Shown in pieces: positions 1 to 4,762 of a stretch of 6,421 bases of DNA. A program made the translations under genes and the position numbers. A model generated the notes under the pieces. That model saw only the letters and a program-made list of their open reading frames with translations, was not told the origin of the DNA and ran no database searches. Position 1 is the stretch's first letter; every line of letters starts with the position of its first letter. Origin of the DNA: an uncultured Slackia sp. (lineage in GTDB: Bacteria > Actinomycetota > Coriobacteriia > Coriobacteriales > Eggerthellaceae); assembly GCA_937895975.1 (NCBI GenBank), contig CALBLG010000196.1, forward strand, positions 1-6,421, read 5' to 3'.

Positions 1-784
1 TCAGGCATAAATCGGCGAAAGAGGGCGTGGAAACCCACACCGACATGCGCGATGCAGCAAGGTCGTCGAACAGCGCGCGTGTGTTGCCCGTAAGGCGATG
101 CGACACGGCATGCAGGCAGCCTCCTGTCGACAAAGCGCCCACCAGCTCGTATTCCGACAAGTCGAACGAATACGGAGGCTGGTCGAGAAATACTTGGCCG
201 CCATCGCGAATAAAGGGAAACGCGCGCACCCAGCCCATGAAATTGGCGACGTTGTTTGCCGATACCTCTATGCCCTTCGGCTTGCCCGTCGATCCAGACG
301 TGAAAATGATGTATTGCGTTTCTTCGCCGCTCACCCAGGCATCCGATGCAGGCACAGCAAGATTGCGCAATGCGGCATGCAGTTGCTTTGGGCTTTCGAA
401 TGAGGAAATGTCCAGCAAACGGTCGGTTGCGACGTAGGGGCCAAGCGCGTCTGAGAGAGGCGCGGCCGCGATAACGAAGGGCTCGTCGAGCTGCGACAGA
501 ATATCGCCGATGCGCGACGCGGGAAGCTCGACGTCGACGGGGACGAACGCGTGGCCGCTTTTCAGGCACCCGATGAAGCTCGACACCATGCGAAAATCCT
601 TGTGGCCGAAGACGACCACGGGGTGGCGATCGTCGCTCATCGAAGCAAGTTTCGCCGCGATGGAATTCGACGCTGCGGATAATTCTCCATACGTCATGCG
701 TTCGCTGCCAGCCTCGAACGCGTATGCCGCAGGATTGCACGACGCGGTGCTTTCAATCGCTTCAACGAACGCGTTCGCTTGCAT
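1..784 (-). CDS. dltA: D-alanine--carrier protein ligase DltA, N-terminal part (runs off the window)
   Basis: This adenylation enzyme activates D-alanine with ATP and loads it onto the carrier protein DltC, the first step of D-alanylation of teichoic acids. 261 codons are visible, about half the usual ~500. Seen in the translation: the ATP-binding A3 core YIIFTSGSTGKPKG (residues 158-171), the DltA-like stretch FLDQPPYSFDLSEYEL (199-214), and VWVSTPSFADLCL (249-261), which matches the DltA-type STPSF block rather than generic acyl-CoA synthetases. The start at 784 is chosen because AGAAGGGG (790-797) lies 5 nt upstream. An in-frame ATG at 805 lacks such a site. dltB, dltC and dltD would be expected beyond the left edge, but this cannot be seen. 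No strong terminator separates it from the hotdog gene upstream, so read-through from that gene is possible. Assignment as DltA rather than another amino-acid adenylation domain is fairly secure. Confidence 0.88.
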   Translation of the reverse strand, partial: MQANAFVEAIESTASCNPAAYAFEAGSERMTYGELSAASNSIAAKLASMSDDRHPVVVFGHKDFRMVSSFIGCLKSGHAFVPVDVELPASRIGDILSQLDEPFVIAAAPLSDALGPYVATDRLLDISSFESPKQLHAALRNLAVPASDAWVSGEETQYIIFTSGSTGKPKGIEVSANNVANFMGWVRAFPFIRDGGQVFLDQPPYSFDLSEYELVGALSTGGCLHAVSHRLTGNTRALFDDLAASRMSVWVSTPSFADLCL

Positions 785-873
785 GCGAGCCCCTTCTATT
801 AACATGCTTGTAATCCAACGGAGATACCTTAAGTTTGCTCAAGATGGATTGCCAGCCTATGCGCCATTTTGTC

Positions 874-910
874 GCATAACGTATAAATGGCTGACACAGA
901 AAGCACGCAA
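874..910 (-). promoter_or_regulatory. Weak candidate promoter for dltA
   Basis: In the 200-base gap before dltA, the minus strand has TTGCGT (905-910) and, 18 nt further on, TTATAC (881-886) within TTTATACGTTATGC. The -35 matches the consensus in four of six positions and the -10 is poor, so this is only the best available candidate. The rest of the gap (785-984) is AT-rich with no other recognisable signal. Confidence 0.25.
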
Positions 911-984
911 AAGCTTTCGAGCCTATTGAATAAAGATATGCTATAAAGCATTTTTTATTTATAGGGGGTCGGGTGGTTTTTCGG

Positions 985-1473
985 CTATTCGTCGAGGAAT
1001 TTTTTCGGCATTGGCCCAACGCCGAGGTATTCAGCGGCAAGCGACATCGGTTGGATCGTGGGCGATGCGAACAACTTTGATGTGCCATAAGCGATGAGTT
1101 TTCCATTCTCGTCGGTGACTCGGCCCTCGGTAAGGCTGATGGTGCGGCCGTGCTTGATGACCTCCCCTTCGGCATAGATGATGCCGCTGTGGGCCGAATG
1201 CATGTCGTGCACCGTAAGATCGATCGTGGTATACCCCACGTCTTCGGGCATGCAGCAAAGAAGGCACCAGTACGTGACGGAGTCGAGCAATCCTGCGTTT
1301 ACTCCGCCGTTGATGCCGCCGAACATGTTCGTATGCTTGCGGTCGAGTCGCATGCTGCAGCGGTAATGCCCCGCGTCGAGCAGCTCGGTTTGGGTGCCGA
1401 GCAGCTTCAAATACGGGCTTGCATCGATCATTTTCGATGCCGCTTTAATGTATTCGGGATTGAGGATTGCCAT
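985..1473 (-). CDS. PaaI-like hotdog-fold thioesterase family protein
   Basis: A 162-residue single hotdog domain, the normal size for the PaaI/YdiI-like acyl-CoA thioesterase group. The family block is visible at residues 47-64, HTNMFGGINGGVNAGLLD, followed by an aromatic/Cys-rich helix and the strands TTIDLTVHDM (82-91) and YAEGEVIKHGRTISLTEGRV (100-119), typical of the second half of the fold. There is no signal peptide or membrane segment, so it should be a soluble cytoplasmic protein acting as a multimer. The usual HGG motif reads NGG here (Asn55), while Asn49 and Asp64 are kept; catalysis may therefore differ or be lost. The start at 1473 follows AGAGG with a 6-nt gap. It lies between the desulfurase and dltA on the same strand. 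The substrate cannot be inferred: thioesterase activity is the family default, not something the sequence shows. Confidence 0.8.
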   Translation of the reverse strand: MAILNPEYIKAASKMIDASPYLKLLGTQTELLDAGHYRCSMRLDRKHTNMFGGINGGVNAGLLDSVTYWCLLCCMPEDVGYTTIDLTVHDMHSAHSGIIYAEGEVIKHGRTISLTEGRVTDENGKLIAYGTSKLFASPTIQPMSLAAEYLGVGPMPKKFLDE

Positions 1474-1536
1474 GCTGTGCCTCTATTCAACCTGGACTTC
1501 CGCCGCCATGTTTTTGTTGCTTGTGCTTGAGACCGA

Positions 1537-1624
1537 CGTGCCGAACGCTGAACAAGTCCTGACTCGCGCAAACAGCACATTAAGTGCTGTTTGGCTCGTG
1601 CGGAAAAGTTCATCATTCGGCACG
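1537..1624. repeat. Extended hairpin around palindromic element copy A
   Basis: The core 1551-1610 is enclosed by pairing arms 1537-1553 and 1608-1624, which include the terminal AAC and GTT of the core. Of 17 opposed positions 15 are Watson-Crick; the mismatches are 1546/1615 and 1548/1613. The hairpin begins 14 nt after the stop codon of the cysteine desulfurase gene, where an intrinsic terminator would lie, but no U-tract follows it in that direction. Confidence 0.8.
1551..1610 (+). repeat. Dispersed palindromic element, core copy A (60 nt)
   Basis: The core starts AACAAGTCCTGACTCGCGC and ends GGCTCGTGCGGAAAAGTT. Between these ends is a perfect 10-bp apical stem, CAAACAGCAC/GTGCTGTTTG, with loop ATTAA. 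It differs from copy C at only four of 60 positions and from copy B at the stem tip and loop. The two shoulders carry the same 9-mer in direct orientation (ACTCGCGC-like on the left, GGCTCGTGC on the right), which leaves an asymmetric internal region. It sits in the 165-base gap between the desulfurase and hotdog genes; the rest of that gap shows no clear promoter. Confidence 0.88.
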
Positions 1625-1638
1625 CCGGCCTCAAGTGC

Positions 1639-2820
1639 CTAGGATGTTTGCCACTTGAAGTCTCGTATTCCTTCGAGAAGCATATCCACTTGGGCTGGCG
1701 TTGTCGAGGGGGCGAAACTGACGCGAATCGTCGATTTGCCCAGTTCGAGCGGAATGCCTGCCGCCTGCAAGCTCAGCGGGTGTTTCTTGCGCCAGGTGCC
1801 TTTTGGCACGCTGGCGTGGTTGTTCGTGCAGGCCGATGCCTTCGAGACGTAGATTCCTCGTGTGCCAAGGAAATCTACCAGGGCTTGGTTGGAAATGCCG
1901 GGCAGAGAGACGCTTACGATGTAAGGTGAGCCATCTTCGCGTGAGTTCACGATGGCTTCGGGCGCTGCATCTCGCAAGCCCGAAAGCAGCCGCGCTTTAA
2001 GTTCGCGCGCGTTGTCGAGGTTCGTTTCCAGATTCTCGCATGCCTCTTGCGCCGCAGCGGCGAACCCTGCGGCAAGAAACACGGCTTCGGTGCCCGATCG
2101 CAGCCCTTGTTCCTGTCCACCCCCGAAGGCGTTTGTAAACATGTTCGTGCCGCGTTTCACATACAGGGCGCCAATTCCGCGTGGGCCGCCGATTTTATGG
2201 CCGGTTATGGTAAGCAAATCGACGCCGAGCTCGCGAGGCGAAAGTGGGATTTTCCCGAAAGCCTGCGTTGCGTCGCAGTGCACCAGGGTATGCGGCGATA
2301 ACTCGTTGCGGGCGGCGACGATATCGGCCGTGGGCATCGTCCATCCCAGTTCATTTTGCACACGCATGACGGTAATGAGCGTCGTGGGCTTTGCCAACGC
2401 CCGACGAAACTGGCTCATGTCGAATTCGCCTGCGATATCTTCAATATGCTCGACGCTCCAGCCTTCGCGCCGCATGCCACGCACCGAGCGGGTGACCGAT
2501 GCGTGCTCGAGGGATGATGTGACGATACGGCGAGATTCTTTCTTGCGTGCCATGCACGCCCCTCGCACCGCCAAATTATTGGCCTCGGTTGCACCTGACA
2601 TGAAATAGATCTCATCGGCATCGACCCCTAGGCAACTCGCAAGGCGGGCGCGCGCCGATTCGAGCACCGCTTTCGCCTCGCGTCCGATGGCGTGCGCGGA
2701 CGAGGGATTGCCCCAGGCATTGCGCATGGCATCGTTCATGGCGTCGATGGCGCATGGCAGCGTTGGGGTTGTGGCGGCGTTGTCTAAATATGCATTGCAC
2801 GAGGGAAGCTTGTCGGTCAT
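1639..2820 (-). CDS. Cysteine desulfurase, NifS/IscS type (class V aminotransferase fold)
   Basis: This PLP enzyme removes sulfur from L-cysteine to give alanine and an enzyme-bound persulfide, used for Fe-S clusters or tRNA thiolation. At 393 residues it is the usual length. Visible motifs: YLDNAATTP (11-19), SGATEANN (75-82), EHASV with the PLP-stacking His106, HCDATQAFGK with Asp183 and Gln186, the Schiff-base lysine Lys209 in TGHKIGGPRG, RSGTE (241-245), and the catalytic Cys331 in SACT. The loop after Cys331 is about 10 residues longer than in IscS and is basic (PKGTWRKKH). No Fe-S scaffold gene (iscU, sufU or nifU) adjoins it here. AGGGA lies about 4-5 nt before the ATG. It lies 157 bases downstream of cysK on the same strand, but cysK's terminator intervenes, so it probably has its own promoter, which I could not identify. 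Which paralogue (IscS, NifS or SufS-like) is uncertain. Confidence 0.92.
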   Translation of the reverse strand: MTDKLPSCNAYLDNAATTPTLPCAIDAMNDAMRNAWGNPSSAHAIGREAKAVLESARARLASCLGVDADEIYFMSGATEANNLAVRGACMARKKESRRIVTSSLEHASVTRSVRGMRREGWSVEHIEDIAGEFDMSQFRRALAKPTTLITVMRVQNELGWTMPTADIVAARNELSPHTLVHCDATQAFGKIPLSPRELGVDLLTITGHKIGGPRGIGALYVKRGTNMFTNAFGGGQEQGLRSGTEAVFLAAGFAAAAQEACENLETNLDNARELKARLLSGLRDAAPEAIVNSREDGSPYIVSVSLPGISNQALVDFLGTRGIYVSKASACTNNHASVPKGTWRKKHPLSLQAAGIPLELGKSTIRVSFAPSTTPAQVDMLLEGIRDFKWQTS

Positions 2821-2922
2821 GGGATCCCTATTCGCTAATTGTTACTGCTTTTGTGCCTTTAATGGTAGAGCGAATGTGGTTGCATGGCTTCGAAAACCTC
2901 ATATCGTCCATGCGCTCGGCAT

Positions 2923-2953
2923 AAAAAAGCCGCGACTGGAAACGTCGCGGCTT
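2923..2953 (-). terminator. Rho-independent terminator of cysK
   Basis: On the minus strand a perfect 10-bp stem, AAGCCGCGAC/GTCGCGGCTT, with a 7-nt loop is followed directly by a run of T residues (TTTTTT, then ATG). It starts 24 nt after the cysK stop codon. This is the only textbook intrinsic terminator in the window. Confidence 0.92.
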
Positions 2954-2977
2954 CGAGAAAGCGTCTTCGCGTTTTGC

Positions 2978-3907
2978 CTATTCGCTGAACAGCGGCGTGG
3001 ACAGGTAGCGCTCGCCGGTGTCGGCCAGAAGCGCCACGATGGTCTTGCCCTCGTTTTCGGGGCGCTTTGCCAATTCGATCGCTGCCCATACGGCGGCTCC
3101 GGAGGAGATGCCCACCAGCACGCCTTCGGAGTGGCCCACAAGGCGGCCGGTCTCGAAGGCATCGTCGTTTTCGACGGCGATAATCTCGTCGTACACGTTG
3201 GTGTCAAGCGTGTCGGGGACGAAGCCCGCGCCGATGCCCTGGATCTTATGGGCGCCAGCCGTGCCCTTCGAGAGGACCGGCGAGCTCGCGGGCTCAACGG
3301 CGACGACCTTCACCTCGGCATTTTGGGACTTCAGGTACTGGCCAACGCCGGTAACCGTGCCGCCCGTGCCGACGCCTGCGACGAAGTAGTCGACCTGGCC
3401 GTCGGTGTCGTTCCAAATCTCGGGGCCGGTGGTTTTCACGTGGGCCTGTGGGTTTGCCGGGTTGGTGAACTGGCCGGGAATGAAGCTGTTCGGGATTTCA
3501 GCGGCGAGCTCTTCAGCCTTGGCGATGGCGCCCTTCATGCCCTTGGACCCGTCGGTCAGCACCAGCTCGGCGCCATATGCCTTCATCAGCAGGCGACGCT
3601 CGACGGACATGGTCTCGGGCATGGTGATAATCAGGCGATAGCCGCGGGCGGCGGCGACGGAAGCCAGGCCAACACCTGTGTTGCCGCTGGTGGGTTCGAT
3701 AATCACGGAATCGGGGTTCAGCTTGCCGGCGGCTTCGGCGTCATCGATCATAGCCTTGGCGATGCGGTCCTTCACGGAACCCGCTGGGTTGAAATACTCG
3801 AGCTTCACGAGGATTTTGGCCTTCAGGCCGAGGTTCTTCTCGATATGGGTGAGCTCGAGAAGCGGAGTGTTGCCGATCAGCTGGTCGATGGAGGTGTAAA
3901 CGGTCAT
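2978..3907 (-). CDS. cysK: Cysteine synthase A (O-acetylserine sulfhydrylase)
   Basis: This PLP enzyme makes L-cysteine from O-acetyl-L-serine and sulfide in the cytoplasm. The 309 residues match the family length. Motifs: IGNTPLLEL (11-19), the PLP lysine Lys46 in NPAGSVKDR, the substrate loop TSGNTG (73-78), the phosphate-binding GTGGT (180-184), and GISSGAA (266-272) with the pyridine-nitrogen serine Ser269. The open frame continues 65 codons further upstream, but that part crosses the promoter and leader. The start at 3907 is preferred because AAAGGAG lies 8 nt before it and MTVYTSIDQLIGNTPL is the normal N-terminus. Its ATG overlaps the stop of an upstream ORF as ATGA. It is divergent from the Rrf2 regulator, which probably controls it. 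CysK rather than CysM is supported by length and the loop sequences; O-phosphoserine use is less likely. Confidence 0.95.
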   Translation of the reverse strand: MTVYTSIDQLIGNTPLLELTHIEKNLGLKAKILVKLEYFNPAGSVKDRIAKAMIDDAEAAGKLNPDSVIIEPTSGNTGVGLASVAAARGYRLIITMPETMSVERRLLMKAYGAELVLTDGSKGMKGAIAKAEELAAEIPNSFIPGQFTNPANPQAHVKTTGPEIWNDTDGQVDYFVAGVGTGGTVTGVGQYLKSQNAEVKVVAVEPASSPVLSKGTAGAHKIQGIGAGFVPDTLDTNVYDEIIAVENDDAFETGRLVGHSEGVLVGISSGAAVWAAIELAKRPENEGKTIVALLADTGERYLSTPLFSE

Positions 3908-4041
3908 GGGAGCGTCTCCTTTGCTAAAGATGAGAATGAATCGATAAACGGTGCGCGTTGGCGCTTTGAGGTGCGGCCGCATCGACATCGCTCGTCGTAA
4001 CGAGCAGCGATGCGCGACTTGTTCCATTCCTTCGCTTTCAT
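3904..4041 (-). CDS. Possible cysteine-containing leader ORF upstream of cysK (45 aa)
   Basis: A 45-codon ORF begins at an ATG with a strong ribosome site, AAAGGTGG (4046-4053), about 23 nt after the predicted transcription start. It ends at a TGA that overlaps the cysK ATG as ATGA, so the two would be translationally coupled. The predicted peptide is basic with no recognised domain: it begins MKAKEWNKSRIAARYDE, and its centre is ERCRCGR with Cys codons TGT (3985-3987) and TGC (3979-3981). The cysK ribosome site lies inside it. Known precedent: Cys-rich small upstream ORFs act as cysteine-responsive attenuators in mycobacteria. That this one does so is inference; two Cys codons is modest, and it could simply be a leader with a chance ORF. 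Confidence 0.5.
   Translation of the reverse strand: MKAKEWNKSRIAARYDERCRCGRTSKRQRAPFIDSFSSLAKETLP
3986..4012 (-). promoter_or_regulatory. Hairpin inside the cysK leader ORF
   Basis: In the cysK leader transcript CATCG-CTG-CTCGT pairs with ACGAG-CGATG. This gives 10 bp interrupted by a 3-nt bulge, with loop TACG. Its 3' base overlaps the TGT cysteine codon of the leader ORF, so a ribosome paused at the Cys codons would open it. No U-tract follows, so it is not an intrinsic terminator. Confidence 0.5.
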
Positions 4042-4070
4042 ATTCCCACCTTTCCTGTAGGTATAACGGT

Positions 4071-4098
4071 ATTTTACGTTTGGTGCTGTATGTGTCAA
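4071..4098 (-). promoter_or_regulatory. cysK promoter
   Basis: The minus strand has a perfect -35 TTGACA (4093-4098), a 16-nt spacer and -10 TAAAAT (4071-4076), placing the start near 4064 and giving a leader of about 157 nt before cysK. An AGGTATAA half-site (4059-4066) covers the predicted start, a natural place for a repressor. Confidence 0.78.
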
Positions 4099-4169
4099 GC
4101 ATGATTGAAAAAATTTTCGCTTAACCGCAGGTATTTCAACAATGTGCCTATAAACCTAGCAACCCTGTA

Positions 4170-4175
4170 TATAAT
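4170..4175 (+). promoter_or_regulatory. -10 element of the Rrf2 gene promoter
   Basis: A perfect TATAAT lies between the arms of the 9-bp inverted repeat, about 60 bases before the start codon. No -35 resembling TTGACA is found at 16-18 nt spacing, so the promoter may be weak or need an activator. Confidence 0.6.
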
Positions 4176-4198
4176 AGGTTTATTAGAAGAGTTCACCT

Positions 4199-4218
4199 CA
4201 TGCGGTAAAACCCGCATG
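4199..4218 (+). promoter_or_regulatory. Hairpin next to the ribosome site of the Rrf2 gene
   Basis: A perfect 7-bp stem, CATGCGG/CCGCATG, with loop TAAAAC ends three bases before the ribosome site GGAGGG (4222-4227). It may stabilise the mRNA or tune ribosome access; there is no U-tract. Confidence 0.55.
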
Positions 4219-4233
4219 CGAGGAGGGTTTATT

Positions 4234-4665
4234 ATGATGGTATCCACGAAGGGCCGCTACGCCCTGCGCGTGATGATCGATTTGGCAGAGCACCAAACCG
4301 ATGGCTACATTCCCTTGAAGGAAATCGCTGCGCGCCAAGACATTTCAGAGAAATATCTCGAGAGCATTATCAAATCGCTCGTGAAAAGCAACATGCTCGT
4401 GGGCCTGCGCGGAAAAGGCGGCGGCTACCGCCTGACGCGCGACCCCGAGCAATACACCGTGGGCGAAGTGCTTCGCCTGACTGAAGGCTCGCTCGCGCCC
4501 GTCGCGTGCCTCGAGGCGAACGCCGAATCGTGTCCGCGCATGCCCGATTGCCGCACCGTTTCGTTATGGCGCGGGCTCGACGACGTGGTGAACAACTACC
4601 TCGACGGCATTACCGTGGCCGATTTGGTTGCCCCGTACCAGTCGGGAGACAACTACGTTATTTAG
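4234..4665 (+). CDS. Rrf2-family transcriptional regulator (IscR/CymR-like, three-cysteine)
   Basis: A 143-residue DNA-binding regulator. The winged helix-turn-helix is clear: MVSTKGRYALRVMIDLAEH (2-20), the recognition region IAARQDISEKYLESIIKSL (31-49), and the wing GLRGKGGGYRLTR (57-69). Three cysteines, Cys92, Cys100 and Cys106, occupy the loop where IscR has its [2Fe-2S] ligands Cys92/98/104 and His107. Here the first spacing is two residues longer and the His position holds Val109. It may therefore bind a cluster with a different fourth ligand, as NsrR-type members do. The frame is open upstream to 4105, but that part contains the promoter; AGGAGGG (4221-4227) fixes the start at 4234, or at 4237 (adjacent ATGs). 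Divergent cysK and the nearby cysteine desulfurase suggest a role in cysteine or Fe-S homeostasis, similar to CymR or IscR. Which of these is unresolved. Confidence 0.9.
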   Translation: MMVSTKGRYALRVMIDLAEHQTDGYIPLKEIAARQDISEKYLESIIKSLVKSNMLVGLRGKGGGYRLTRDPEQYTVGEVLRLTEGSLAPVACLEANAESCPRMPDCRTVSLWRGLDDVVNNYLDGITVADLVAPYQSGDNYVI

Positions 4666-4705
4666 GAAACGCATTTTAAACGTACTCTGGAAACTGAGCC
4701 CTCCC

Positions 4706-4736
4706 TTGTCTAGCTGGCCGTTTGCTATGGCATAAT
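4706..4736 (+). promoter_or_regulatory. Candidate promoter of the membrane LuxR gene
   Basis: TTGTCT (4706-4711) and CATAAT (4731-4736) resemble -35 and -10 boxes, but the 19-nt spacing is long. The -10 lies in a small palindrome, GGCATAATGCC. The gap after the Rrf2 stop (4666-4762) has no terminator, so co-transcription with that gene is also possible. Confidence 0.4.
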
Positions 4737-4762
4737 GCCCAAAGACACGGGAGGGTTATTAC

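Larger units (their letters stand above)
4059..4183. promoter_or_regulatory. Candidate Rrf2 operators in the divergent control region
   Basis: The octamer AGGTWTWW occurs four times: AGGTATAA 4059-4066, AGGTATTT 4129-4136, inverted (ATAAACCT) 4150-4157, and AGGTTTAT 4176-4183. The last two form a perfect 9-bp inverted repeat, ATAAACCTA/TAGGTTTAT (4150-4158 and 4175-4183), with 16 nt between the arms and the rrf2 -10 just inside. The first covers the cysK start site. This fits autorepression plus control of cysK. The match to a specific IscR or CymR consensus is not claimed. Confidence 0.55.

Noticed and set aside
934..958. Plus-strand terminator, ATGCT-ATAA-AGCAT followed by TTTTTT
   Set aside because: The stem is only 5 AT-rich base pairs and no plus-strand gene lies upstream; on the minus strand, where it would matter, it has no T-run after the stem.
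762..1175. 137-codon minus-strand open frame across the dltA start and the hotdog gene
   Set aside because: It overlaps the hotdog coding region in another frame and the dltA leader, and has no domain or good ribosome site.
2687..4000. 437-codon open frame on the plus strand opposite cysK
   Set aside because: It lies antisense to clear cysK coding sequence and its leader, its protein is low-complexity Gly/His/Val-rich with no domain, and it has no proper start context.
3908..4102. 65-codon N-terminal extension of cysK
   Set aside because: The frame is open, but it crosses the predicted -10 and leader, and the family N-terminus and ribosome site support the start at 3907.
4105..4233. 43-codon N-terminal extension of the Rrf2 protein
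   Set aside because: It contains the -10 box, the inverted repeat and the ribosome site; the Rrf2 fold begins at MVSTKGRYAL.
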